Of a DNA stretch of 14,076 bases, positions 1 through 8,780 are shown in pieces. The notes beneath the pieces were generated by a model that saw only the letters and a list, made by a program, of their open reading frames with translations, was not told the origin of the DNA and did not search any database. The stretch is from an uncultured Bacteroidota bacterium. Lineage in GTDB: Bacteria; Bacteroidota; Bacteroidia; UKL13-3. The DNA is taken from the NCBI GenBank assembly GCA_903898215.1, contig CAIUEQ010000111.1, forward strand, positions 1-14,076, given 5' to 3'. Position numbers and translations under genes: made by a program. Positions within the stretch are counted from its first letter, which is position 1, and each line of letters starts with the position of its first letter.

Positions 1-485
1 GTTAAAGTATCATTTGGAAATGAAAGATAAACCGGTGTGTAAGCAATTCCAATTGTCGAATCGAATGTGATATTTAATCCTGATGTTTTCCAAGTTTTTC
101 CAGCATCATTACTATAGTCAAAATTTTGTTGGTAAGCACCACTAGCTATACTTGATTTTTCACAAGCATAACTCACTTTAATATTTTTGTAATGTTGTGT
201 TGGAATATATAACATAACCTGCATGCTATCACTTGGATTACGAGCACGGTAACCAAGACCTGCTGGAGCATTCATACGTGCATTCATTGTATCACCACCA
301 ACATTATCAAAATAAGTTAAGTAAGTGTCAGAAACTCCATCGAAGGTTCTGTAAAAGATTTTTGCTTTTGCAGTATCAAGTATTGAGAAATCAGCAGTTA
401 TTCCAACATTTTTAAATGAGTTTGCAATTGATGATGCTGAATAAGTATTTGCTAAATTATTAAAGTTCCAATAGTGAATTAATTT
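1..485 (-). repeat. Second copy of duplicated protein module (first copy 1908-2474)
   Basis: The translated segment starting at base 485 repeats the one starting at 2474. Shared landmarks in order are 'KLIHYW.FNN', 'LDT.KA', 'YR.F.G', 'YL.Y.DN..GDT.NAR', 'R.RNP.DSMQ.ML.IPT..Y.NI' and 'FDYS.D.G'. At DNA level little beyond a short stretch around GATAGCATGCAG is identical, so this is an old domain duplication rather than a recent one. The second copy is cut by the window edge. Confidence 0.75.
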
Positions 486-2555
486 AACTGAAGGAGGAGG
501 AGGTAATGCTGTTCCATTTCCTGTAGTTGATAAAGTTGCATAAGTTGAATCAGCATTACGAACAACCCAAACCATCACATTATAATTTGTTCCTTGAATA
601 AGATTTGAAACCGTTACAAAACCTGAATCTCCATTATACACACAAAATGCAGATGCATCATTTTGATAAGTTGTACCTGAACCAAAACTAGTATTTGCAA
701 CATATGCTGAAACTCCTTTATTTGGTGTTCCTGCAGTAATTGATGAAGATGCTTTTACAAACACAATCGTTGAATGTGCTGTATTATCATACCCTGCAGG
801 CTTTGTCCAACTAATAGTTGCTGAAGTTGGTGTTACACCGTTTACAGTTAAAGCTGTCACAGGATTTGGTAAATTATTTGTTGTAGTAAGATTAGAAATT
901 GCAGCAATTGAATATGCCGAATCAGCTAATCTTACGTTATAAATTACCGCATAATAATTTGTGGATTGAGATAATCCTGTGATGACAATTGTATTGTTAG
1001 TAGAATTCAAAACACATTTTGCATTTGCATCATTTTGAAATGCTGCTCCTGTTCCGAAAACAGCATTTGCTGTATAGAAATTTGCATTTTTATTTGGCGT
1101 TCCTTGTGTAATTGCCGAACCCGATTTAATAAATACCAAAGTTGCCATTGTTGTATTATTATATGTTGCAGGCTTTGTCCAGCTTAGTGTTAACGAAGTT
1201 AAATTTGGTATTCCAACAATTGAAGAAACCGCATCAGGAGGAGCCAAGCCAGAAAGAATATCTGCACTTGTACGTGGAAGTATTTCATATCCATTAAATG
1301 CATAAGGAGCTGAAGAACTTGTACTAAATTGTTGAACCATTCCAGTAAGATTAAATAAAGATGCTGTTGGTAATGCTGTTCCTGCTAATGCGCTACCTGC
1401 CAAAACTCTAACAATAATTGTATCTGTTAGATTTTGGGTATGACATAAAATATTTGTTGATGCTGTTGGCCAATTTCCTCCCGTAGGTATGGTATAAAAA
1501 ATTAGGTTATTCATTTTAACCAGATCATTTTCATTTGCTTCAACCAATTGTGTTATTGGCGTTGGCGATTTTATAGTTTTACCTGATGCTATTTTAATAA
1601 TTGTATCTGGAGCAAACTCAATAAAACCTCTGTAAGTTTGAACTATTCCAGGAACCTCTAAACTATCTCCTTCTGTTACAATATAACCAAATGTTTTCGA
1701 CACATTAAAAACAGTTACACCTCCAGTATTATCTTTCAATAAAAATTGAGTACCTGCACTAGGAGATCTCTGATTAAATCCGTAAACCAAACCTCTAAGA
1801 GTATAATGACCGTTTATTGAATCGGCAACACCACTGGTTGGATTTGTTGTATTGATTTGACCAATATTAAATAATGGAGGACCAACAGGACCGCTAATTA
1901 AAGTATCACCTTCAACAGTTACATTATCAAAACGATTATTTCCAGCACCTGGTGCCGGTCCAAAACGAATTCTAAAAATTAAATTACTGTTATTAAAAGT
2001 TGCAGCATTTGAAATGGTAATTGTATTTAAATTCATCGGATTTGCAGTAGAAGTTACTGTAAAAGACGGTACCGATAATCCTGTTGTAATATAAGTGTTT
2101 CCACTATCCAAACTATAATCAAAAGTTTGTGTAGTTGGACCAGAACCTGATCTTTGTGTAGCATATTTAATGGTAATATTTTGATATTTTGTTGTGGGTA
2201 TAAAAAGCATCAACTGCATGCTATCCCATGGATTTCTTGGTCGTAAACCATTACCTGCAGGAAACCCTAAACGCGCATTAGAAGTATCTCCGGATGTATT
2301 ATCCCAATATGATAAATAAGAACTGCTTGTTCCGGTAAATGCTCTGTATGCGATAAATGCCTTACTTGTATCGAGCGAAGAATAATCTGCTTTTAAAGGA
2401 ACTATTGTACTCGGGTTAACATTTGTAGATGATGTTAAAGTAAAATTATTAAAATGCCAGTAATGAATAAGTTTTTGCTGGGCATTACTTTTTGTGATTG
2501 TTGATAATAACAGAATGCCAGAAATAAGCATTTGCAGGAGTACTTTTCTTTTCAT
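1..2555 (-). CDS. Large modular secreted protein, OB-fold-like and FN3-like domains (partial, runs off left edge)
   Basis: An uninterrupted minus-strand frame opens at the ATG at 2555 and is still open at base 1 (851 codons visible, C-terminus missing). Residues 1-25 are a signal peptide ending S-N-A before QQ. Residues 28-216 are a beta-rich module starting KLIHYWHFNN. Residues about 224-425 resemble the OB-fold region (YhcR/DUF5689-like) found beside secreted nucleases: a 'GHYTLRGLVYG' opening, a 'FLLKDNTGGVTVF' strand and a closing 'GYEILPRTSADIL'. Two fibronectin-III-like repeats follow (about 439-558 and 562-682), each with 'SWTKPA', 'GTPNK' and 'FQNDA/YQNDA'. At residue 691 the first module starts again (KLIHYWNFNN). 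A T9SS sorting domain probably lies beyond the edge, but this cannot be seen. The gene lies 125 bp downstream of an EEP nuclease-like gene in the same direction, so a joint extracellular role is likely. The domain names come from pattern recognition, not a profile search; the reading frame itself is certain. Confidence 0.9.
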   Translation of the reverse strand, partial: MKRKVLLQMLISGILLLSTITKSNAQQKLIHYWHFNNFTLTSSTNVNPSTIVPLKADYSSLDTSKAFIAYRAFTGTSSSYLSYWDNTSGDTSNARLGFPAGNGLRPRNPWDSMQLMLFIPTTKYQNITIKYATQRSGSGPTTQTFDYSLDSGNTYITTGLSVPSFTVTSTANPMNLNTITISNAATFNNSNLIFRIRFGPAPGAGNNRFDNVTVEGDTLISGPVGPPLFNIGQINTTNPTSGVADSINGHYTLRGLVYGFNQRSPSAGTQFLLKDNTGGVTVFNVSKTFGYIVTEGDSLEVPGIVQTYRGFIEFAPDTIIKIASGKTIKSPTPITQLVEANENDLVKMNNLIFYTIPTGGNWPTASTNILCHTQNLTDTIIVRVLAGSALAGTALPTASLFNLTGMVQQFSTSSSAPYAFNGYEILPRTSADILSGLAPPDAVSSIVGIPNLTSLTLSWTKPATYNNTTMATLVFIKSGSAITQGTPNKNANFYTANAVFGTGAAFQNDANAKCVLNSTNNTIVITGLSQSTNYYAVIYNVRLADSAYSIAAISNLTTTNNLPNPVTALTVNGVTPTSATISWTKPAGYDNTAHSTIVFVKASSSITAGTPNKGVSAYVANTSFGSGTTYQNDASAFCVYNGDSGFVTVSNLIQGTNYNVMVWVVRNADSTYATLSTTGNGTALPPPPSVKLIHYWNFNNLANTYSASSIANSFKNVGITADFSILDTAKAKIFYRTFDGVSDTYLTYFDNVGGDTMNARMNAPAGLGYRARNPSDSMQVMLYIPTQHYKNIKVSYACEKSSIASGAYQQNFDYSNDAGKTWKTSGLNITFDSTIGIAYTPVYLSFPNDTL

Positions 2556-2680
2556 GAATTTGGTTTAATTATTTTCTTCAAAATAAAAACACCAAAATCA
2601 AGAACATGTTAATATAGCATTGCGTTTAAGTGATACAATTGTTACAAGAATATTAATTCACAAAAAAATACTTTAAATTA

Positions 2681-4078
2681 TCACTCTGCTTTGATTAACT
2701 TTTTTGTAAATGATAAATTCTCTTCTTGAATTTTAAAAATAATAAAATAAAAACCTTTTGGCATATTACTAATATCAATTGTTTTTGATAAAAGTGATTC
2801 GGTGTGCATTTCTAATTTTAAAAATTCTTTACCTGAAATATCACGAATGGAGATTTCCATTTTCTTATCTAGGAGTTTTTCATTTATTCGAACAGACAAA
2901 ATATTTCCTGATGGATTTGTAATAGAAATTGCATTTGCATCAAAAGATAATTCAGCAATGCCAGTTATGGATTCTTGTGGATCATTCGGACTATTTCCTG
3001 TTGTATTACTCTTAACAATAATTGAACTTACTATTGGATATTTATTTGATAACTGAAAAATTGAATTGATCACATCGGCAGGTGCTGAAAGGTTTTTTCC
3101 ATAAGTTGTGCTATCATTAATTGAAATGCTCATACGCTTTCCATCATTGCCAATTGTTTTGTAAGAATGTGGAACATAACTCATATAATTTACTCCGTTT
3201 ACCATCCAAGGTGAAAACAAAATATGATCATACCAATCTTTTGCTCCTCCATCAGTTCCGCATGAGTTTGGATGTATCAAATCCATCCGGGTTGAAGTAG
3301 TTTGATAAGCAGCATAGGTAGCACTGCCTTGCCAACTTGCAGGGTAAGTAAAAACTTTGTCGATAGCAAATGGAGGATCACAAAATCTAAAAGTAGTATC
3401 AGTTGAAGTGACCATTTGATTGTAACCACTCTCACTACTACTTCTTAAATTAAAATCTCCCATCATAATCATATTAGGTAAAAAAGCAAAACGCGTTTTT
3501 AAAGCATTAAATGTTGCAATTTGTTGCGTATTTCTAACTGTAGCATCTGAACCTGATTGTGTGTGAAAAAGTACTACATACAAAAAAGTAGTGTCGTGTG
3601 AATTTGCTAAATTCGAATCTTTATAATAAAATTTATATAAATCAAAATCGGTAACATTTACCGTTAAAACTCTTGTGTAAATATTTACCAATTTATTTTT
3701 ATTGTAGAATAAAACATTCATATCTCCTCCTCTTGCTTCATTAGTATACTGACAATAATTATAAGATATATTTCCAGAAGGATTCAAAACATATTGTACT
3801 ATCGAATCGCAAAAATCAATTGGCAAATTTCCATTAAAATCTGAAGGAAATCTTTTTATGGTACTCATTTTTACCAAACCTAAAATATCAGGTTGCGTAT
3901 ATGAAATGATATTTTTTAGATAATTACGCATCACTTTGTTTGAACCTTGACAAGCATCTCCATAATTTAATACATTATACGCCATTACTTTTAATGTATC
4001 ATTTTGAGCAATCAATTTGACCGAAGTAAAAATGGTCATTGTTGCCAAGAAGAAAACAATTCGAAAATATTTATTCAT
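2681..4078 (-). CDS. Secreted endonuclease/exonuclease/phosphatase family protein with T9SS sorting domain
   Basis: The protein has 465 residues. Residues 1-25 form a signal peptide ending 'LIAQ'. The EEP fold (DNase I / Mg-dependent phosphodiesterase superfamily) spans about 28-295. Visible motifs are 'VMAYNVLNYG' with the metal-site Asn35, 'PDILGLVKM' at 63-71, 'NVLFYNKNKL' at 121-130, 'FHTQSG' with His172, 'MMGDFNLRS' with Asp208 and Asn210, and the C-terminal 'YDHILFS' with Asp284-His285. The usual 'GLQE' metal-binding Glu is Lys70 here, so hydrolytic activity is uncertain. After a linker, about 385-465 is a T9SS type A sorting domain ('EISIRDISGKEFLKLE', 'MPKGFYFIIF', 'FTKKLIKAE'). The protein is expected to be exported across both membranes and either released or surface-anchored. 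The next gene downstream encodes an OB-fold-like protein. The start ATG has a matching promoter about 20 bp upstream. Confidence 0.88.
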   Translation of the reverse strand: MNKYFRIVFFLATMTIFTSVKLIAQNDTLKVMAYNVLNYGDACQGSNKVMRNYLKNIISYTQPDILGLVKMSTIKRFPSDFNGNLPIDFCDSIVQYVLNPSGNISYNYCQYTNEARGGDMNVLFYNKNKLVNIYTRVLTVNVTDFDLYKFYYKDSNLANSHDTTFLYVVLFHTQSGSDATVRNTQQIATFNALKTRFAFLPNMIMMGDFNLRSSSESGYNQMVTSTDTTFRFCDPPFAIDKVFTYPASWQGSATYAAYQTTSTRMDLIHPNSCGTDGGAKDWYDHILFSPWMVNGVNYMSYVPHSYKTIGNDGKRMSISINDSTTYGKNLSAPADVINSIFQLSNKYPIVSSIIVKSNTTGNSPNDPQESITGIAELSFDANAISITNPSGNILSVRINEKLLDKKMEISIRDISGKEFLKLEMHTESLLSKTIDISNMPKGFYFIIFKIQEENLSFTKKLIKAE

Positions 4079-4097
4079 TTTAGAGGTTTATATTTTT

Positions 4098-4126
4098 CAA
4101 ACTTATTCTTCTGTTTTCACCGACAA
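4098..4126 (-). promoter_or_regulatory. Bacteroidota-type promoter for the EEP-family gene
   Basis: On the minus strand TTG (4126-4124) is followed after 18 nt by TAAGTTTG (4105-4098), which matches the Bacteroidota -33 TTG and -7 TAnnTTTG consensus. Initiation a few bases later gives a leader of roughly 13 nt before the ATG at 4078. The divergent intergenic region 4079-4307 should also hold the promoter of the TonB receptor, but I found no exact TAnnTTTG match on the plus strand there. Confidence 0.5.
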
Positions 4127-4307
4127 CATTATTAATTCACAATTAATATAAAGATAACAATAGATTTTTGGCGTGATGTTAATATTAACTCAAAATCAAT
4201 TAATCTACACCACATCTTTAACAGCAAGTTATCATTTGATTAAATAATATTTTATTGAGTTTTAGTTAAAAAAAGTAATTCAACTTGCAACAAAATATTT
4301 ATTGACC

Positions 4308-7199
4308 ATGAGTTTTATTGTTTCAAAAAGGCTAAAGTTTAGTTCATTTATTTTCATTGCAAGTTTATTGGTTTGTACATTCTCAAATGCTAGAACAACA
4401 GCAAGTGGAGTTGAAATTGAAGGAAGTGTGCGTGATGCTAATACCAAAGAATATCTTATTGGAGCTATCGTGTATTTAAAAGATACAAAATTGAATACAG
4501 CTACAAATTTGGAAGGCAAATACAAGATCAAATATATTACCCCAGGAAAATATATTTTAGTATGTAAATATGTTGGATACAAAATTAAAGAACAAGAACT
4601 CACACTTTCAGAAGGAGTAAAAGAATTAAAAGTAAACATTTTAATCGAACCAATTTCAACTGAGTTAAATGAAGTAAGTGTAATAGATACATCAATTAAT
4701 AAAGAGTCGGATCTTTTTAACAGAAAGCTTGAAATAAATGCACCAAGCGTTATTAATTCTATTTCTGCAAAAACAATTCAATTATCTCCTGATATTACAG
4801 TAGCAAATGTTTTACAAAGAGTATCCGGTGTATCTGTTGATAGAAATGCAAATGGTGAAGGGCGATTTGCTATCATCAGAGGAATGGATAAAAGGTATAA
4901 TTATACTTTAGTGAATGGAATAAAAATTCCCAGTCCTGATAACAAGAATCGTTATGTACCGATGGATATTTTTCCGGCAGAATTACTTGAAAGATTAGAA
5001 GTGATTAAAGCATTAACTCCGGCAATGGAAGGTGATGCTATTGGAGGCGCAATTAATTTAGTAATGAAAAGTGCACCGGAGAAATTTATTTTCTCAGCGA
5101 ATCTTTCAACGGGATACAGTCAAATATTTTTCGACAGACCATTTAGTAGTTTCAATTCGGGAGTAATTAACCCAAAGGCTCCCTCCGAAATTAATGGTCC
5201 AACTTATCAAGCAGTACCAAGCGATTTTCCAAGAGCAAATCTTAGTTATAAAGAAATTACTCCTGCTCCAAATACCAATTTTGGATTTACAATTGGGAAT
5301 AGATTTTTAAAAAATAAACTAGGGGTAATTGTAGCCGCAACTTATCAAAATTCAAACAGAGGTTCTAATTCACAAGTATTATTACCAAGCTCACAACCCG
5401 GAGCTGCATCCAGCAAAGATGCAAGTTTGAACAATGGCATGCTGGTACAATTCTCAGACTACAATGGTCGTCAATATTCCACACAAATAACACGCATGGG
5501 AGCGCATGTATTTATGGATTATAAGCTCAATAAAAAGAATACGTTTACATTATATAATGGCATCATTCGTATGTCTGAAATTCAAACCAGACATCAAATA
5601 GATACTGTTTTAGAAAAGACAAGAACTGCCGGTCCCGGAACAGGTGAAGTTCATGAACAAGATCGTTCAAGAATGACCACACAAACAATTTATAATTCAA
5701 CATTACAAGGTAAACATCAGCTAACACATAATATAAAAGTTGATTGGTCATTGGTGTATTCAATTGCAACCAGCGAAACTCCCGATTGGGCACAGTTTGA
5801 AAGAATACATGGTGTATCTTTAAAAAACGCGAACTCACCTGTTGACAGCAACGGAAATCAAGTATTAACGCCAACCTCAATAAACAAAATGACTTCAAGA
5901 TGGATGCACAATACCGACCAAGATAAAACAGGTTATTTAAATTTTAGCTGGACCCCGAAGATTTTAAAAAGGGATGTTGAATTCTCAACTGGAGGATTGA
6001 TGAGATTTAAAAATCGCAGCAGTTTTTATCAGGAATACACATTACAACCAATACCTAACACTGATGGAACACAACAATTATGGACAAATATTATAGATGC
6101 GCGCTATCAATTTCTTGGAATTAATGCCGGGTTGGGCGCACCTACAGATGCAAACAATTATACCGTTGACGAAAACATCACTGCCATGTATGGACAAGTG
6201 AAATTTGACCCAATTAGAAACTTACAATTAATCGGAGGAATGAGGGTTGAAAATACTTATGAAAATTATACAACTGCACAAGACCCTTCAAAATTTATAG
6301 GTGCAAATGGAACTCGTAAATATCAAGATATGTTGCCAAGTATTCACTTTAAATATGCATTAACATCACATCAAAATATTCGATTATCTTATTTCTCCTC
6401 AATCTCTCGCCCAGGTTTTTTTGAGATTATCCCGTATTCAATTCCCGGTGAAAGTTGGACAGAAATGGGAAACGTTTATTTGAAACATACGCAAGCCGAT
6501 AATTATGATTTGAGATATGAGTTTTTCTCAAAAGGATCAAATCAATTAATGGCAGGCGTTTTCTATAAAAATATTACAAATCCAATTGAGTGGGCTCTTG
6601 TAAAAGAAGGAACATCAGGTTTGATTTTACAACCTCAAAATTATGGTAACGCTACAAATTATGGTTTCGAATTGGTATTTACAAAATTCTTTGGTGCTTT
6701 TGGTATTCATGCAAATTATACATATACCAACTCAAGTATTACAACATATAAGCAGATCTATTATCATGATGCGGCTAAGAACACGAACACATTTGACAGC
6801 ATCGCTCAAACCCGCCCACTTCAAGGTCAATCGGCACATATCGGCAATTTTTCTTTACTATATAAAAACAGCAAATTAGGCATCGATGCACAATTGGCTT
6901 TAGTTTATACAGGAAGAAGAATCTCTCAACTTTCCGGATATTATGAATTAGATTATTGGCAGAAAGCATTTACACAACTTGATTTCTCAGCAGAAAAAAG
7001 AGCATTCAAAAAATTCTTTGTTTTCGTGAAGATCAATAATATTTTAAACTCACCACTCATTACAGAGATTGTTTATCCGAATAAATACATGACCGGCAAA
7101 TTAATGTTGCCAATGCAGGATAATGCAAACAGCGTGACAGTAGAAAAAGAAATATTTTACCAAACCTATCTGATAGGTTTAAGATACAAAATCAACTAA
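4308..7199 (+). CDS. TonB-dependent outer-membrane receptor
   Basis: This is an energised outer-membrane transporter that binds a ligand at the surface and imports it using TonB-ExbBD. I start it at the ATG at 4308 (963 residues); the frame also allows a TTG two codons earlier, and neither has a Shine-Dalgarno site. Residues 1-28 are a signal peptide ending 'FSNA'. Residues 35-120 are a carboxypeptidase-regulatory-like beta-sandwich ('EGSVRDANTKEYLIGAIVYL', 'GKYKIKYITPGKYIL'). Residues about 138-254 are the plug ('VANVLQRVSGVSV', 'FAIIRGMDKRYN', 'ERLEVIKALTPAMEGDAIGG'). The rest is the beta-barrel, with 'ISRPGFFEIIPY' late and a final strand 'YQTYLIGLRYKIN'. A full-length receptor of this class is typically 900-1000 residues. 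The lipoprotein gene 33 bp downstream is probably its partner. The ligand cannot be read from sequence; the long plug with 'EGDAIGGAINLVMKS' is of the general FecA/CirA-like sort rather than clearly SusC. Confidence 0.93.
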   Translation: MSFIVSKRLKFSSFIFIASLLVCTFSNARTTASGVEIEGSVRDANTKEYLIGAIVYLKDTKLNTATNLEGKYKIKYITPGKYILVCKYVGYKIKEQELTLSEGVKELKVNILIEPISTELNEVSVIDTSINKESDLFNRKLEINAPSVINSISAKTIQLSPDITVANVLQRVSGVSVDRNANGEGRFAIIRGMDKRYNYTLVNGIKIPSPDNKNRYVPMDIFPAELLERLEVIKALTPAMEGDAIGGAINLVMKSAPEKFIFSANLSTGYSQIFFDRPFSSFNSGVINPKAPSEINGPTYQAVPSDFPRANLSYKEITPAPNTNFGFTIGNRFLKNKLGVIVAATYQNSNRGSNSQVLLPSSQPGAASSKDASLNNGMLVQFSDYNGRQYSTQITRMGAHVFMDYKLNKKNTFTLYNGIIRMSEIQTRHQIDTVLEKTRTAGPGTGEVHEQDRSRMTTQTIYNSTLQGKHQLTHNIKVDWSLVYSIATSETPDWAQFERIHGVSLKNANSPVDSNGNQVLTPTSINKMTSRWMHNTDQDKTGYLNFSWTPKILKRDVEFSTGGLMRFKNRSSFYQEYTLQPIPNTDGTQQLWTNIIDARYQFLGINAGLGAPTDANNYTVDENITAMYGQVKFDPIRNLQLIGGMRVENTYENYTTAQDPSKFIGANGTRKYQDMLPSIHFKYALTSHQNIRLSYFSSISRPGFFEIIPYSIPGESWTEMGNVYLKHTQADNYDLRYEFFSKGSNQLMAGVFYKNITNPIEWALVKEGTSGLILQPQNYGNATNYGFELVFTKFFGAFGIHANYTYTNSSITTYKQIYYHDAAKNTNTFDSIAQTRPLQGQSAHIGNFSLLYKNSKLGIDAQLALVYTGRRISQLSGYYELDYWQKAFTQLDFSAEKRAFKKFFVFVKINNILNSPLITEIVYPNKYMTGKLMLPMQDNANSVTVEKEIFYQTYLIGLRYKIN

Positions 7200-7232
7200 A
7201 AACTAATCTCAATTTTAAACAACAAAACAACA

Positions 7233-8627
7233 ATGAAAAAAAGTTTATTACAATTTGGTTTGATGGCTATGTTAGCTTCAACTATTTTCAGTTGCTCAAA
7301 AAGCAGCAGCTCAGAAACCGTTACTGTTTCAACTCCCCCTTTCCAACTGGGGCAAGCTGTAAGTGACGCATCACCTTTGGTAGGAAGTATTAAAGGAACA
7401 ATGCTTACAGGAAAAACCTATACTGTAGGTGGCGACATTTTGATAAACGCTAGTGATACACTTCTTATTCAACCGGGTGTAACAATCAACATGGGACAAA
7501 GCGGTTACAATTTTGGAGTAAAAGGCACTTTATTATCTTTAGGAACTAAAGCACAACCAATTTGGATTACAGTAGCAGGTATTACTAAAACTGACCTGCC
7601 GGGAGCTCCAATGAATACTGACCCTGCATATAAAGGAATGTGGTGCGGCATTAATTGTGATTCTTCTTGTAAACTTGTTGTCATTAAATGGACACATATT
7701 GAATTTACTGGCGCAGTTTTAACCAATAGCATGATAACAGGAAATAAACCAGGAAGTAATTCTTATGGTATGTTTTTTCAAAATCCCAATACTGTATTCG
7801 TTATGGAAGATTCATGGTTTTACGGAGCTTTGGATGATTGCATGCGTCCTAATTGTAAATTCAGCATCATGCGTAATACATTCGAAAAATGTGGTTCACC
7901 TGCTATTGGTGGAGATATCATCAATGTTAAAAGTGGAGGTACTGGAGATGCTGCTTACAATCTAATTGTTGGTGCTGCTACTAATGGTACAAAAGCTTCA
8001 AACAAAGGAGGCACACCGGTTCAAACAAATTGCCGTTTCTACAATAACACATACGTTCATTGCGGTTACAAACAACCGGCTCCTGTGGGTCGCGCAGGTT
8101 CATGGAATTTCGAAGAAGGCGCAAAAGGAATGGCTTATAATGGTTTAGTGATTAACTGCCGTACAGGTTTAAGAATTGTTGCTAATCCATTGGCAGATAC
8201 TGCTAACATAAGTTATGGTTACAACTTTAACTATGGCGATTCACAAGCAGTTTATAATTGGATTTACCCACCTGCTGATTTATCTTATCCTCAATCAACA
8301 GACATTCCTGCATTCACTCCTGCAGGTTATGTAAAAGGACAAGCTGTTCCTGTATATACTTATACCGGAACTGTAGGTGCTAACAAACCAATGTTTGTTA
8401 ATTTCCCACTTCCTGCACAAATCGTTAATAAACTAATCGACATTCAAGCAGTTGGTTCTTTTGATTTCCATTTATCATCTAGTTCACCTTGTATCGGAAA
8501 AGGTTACACTGGTTTCTCTCCGTTAGCTGTTGTGCCTGTTAATCCAATTTATGGTGCAACAGAAATTACTCCTCCAGGTGCTGATTGTGGTGCATTCCAA
8601 TCAAACGGAACAGGTAACCAACATTAA
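7233..8627 (+). CDS. Right-handed parallel beta-helix lipoprotein
   Basis: The protein has 464 residues. The signal peptide ends in a lipobox 'STIFSC' with the lipidated Cys at residue 21, followed by a Ser/Lys/Glu-rich tether ('SKSSSSE'), as in Bacteroidota outer-membrane lipoproteins. The body has short strand-turn repeats typical of pectate-lyase-like parallel beta-helices: 'TYTVGGDILINASDTLLIQPGVTINM', later 'WTHIEFTGAVL', 'VFVMEDSWFYGALDD', 'FSIMRNTFEKCG' and 'CRFYNNTYVHCGY'. The C-terminal 'GSFDFHLSSSSPCIGKG' and 'PPGADCGAFQ' match the closing segment common in such proteins. It is unusually Cys-rich in the core (for example 'WCGINCDSSC'), suggesting disulfides. No catalytic residues can be identified. 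It directly follows the TonB receptor with only 33 bp between, so it is probably a surface ligand-binding or processing partner, a role analogous to SusD but in an unrelated fold. A strong terminator follows. Confidence 0.85.
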   Translation: MKKSLLQFGLMAMLASTIFSCSKSSSSETVTVSTPPFQLGQAVSDASPLVGSIKGTMLTGKTYTVGGDILINASDTLLIQPGVTINMGQSGYNFGVKGTLLSLGTKAQPIWITVAGITKTDLPGAPMNTDPAYKGMWCGINCDSSCKLVVIKWTHIEFTGAVLTNSMITGNKPGSNSYGMFFQNPNTVFVMEDSWFYGALDDCMRPNCKFSIMRNTFEKCGSPAIGGDIINVKSGGTGDAAYNLIVGAATNGTKASNKGGTPVQTNCRFYNNTYVHCGYKQPAPVGRAGSWNFEEGAKGMAYNGLVINCRTGLRIVANPLADTANISYGYNFNYGDSQAVYNWIYPPADLSYPQSTDIPAFTPAGYVKGQAVPVYTYTGTVGANKPMFVNFPLPAQIVNKLIDIQAVGSFDFHLSSSSPCIGKGYTGFSPLAVVPVNPIYGATEITPPGADCGAFQSNGTGNQH

Positions 8628-8646
8628 TTTTTAAAATATTTTCATA

Positions 8647-8686
8647 AAAAAAAAGTCGAATTGCAATTGCAATTCGACTTTTTTTT
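8647..8686 (+). terminator. Rho-independent terminator, 40-bp perfect palindrome
   Basis: A 24-nt perfect palindrome (8655-8678, GTCGAATTGC stem arms around AATT) is flanked by an A tract on the left and eight T on the right; with eight A/T pairs added the perfect inverted repeat is 40 bp. It lies 19 bp after the stop of the beta-helix lipoprotein gene and ends the receptor-lipoprotein operon. Its symmetry means it could also stop transcription arriving on the other strand. Confidence 0.9.
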
Positions 8687-8780
8687 ATGCTGCTAACAAC
8701 CATATTTAAAAGGCAAATCATCACAATTTGATAACGTTTGATTTACATAAATAATTAATCAGAATGATAACATTGTAATT

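Noticed and set aside
233..415. Plus-strand frame of 60 codons
   Set aside because: It lies inside the long minus-strand frame 1-2555, has low-complexity His/Gln/Leu composition and no signal; it is a shadow of that gene.
4280..4639. Minus-strand frame of 119 codons at the start of the TonB receptor
   Set aside because: It is antisense to the signal peptide and N-terminal domain of a clearly real receptor and lacks any recognisable feature.
8720..8775. Promoter of the heme-motif gene (TAACGTTTG)
   Set aside because: The -7-like box has three bases instead of two between TA and TTTG, so it does not match the consensus cleanly.
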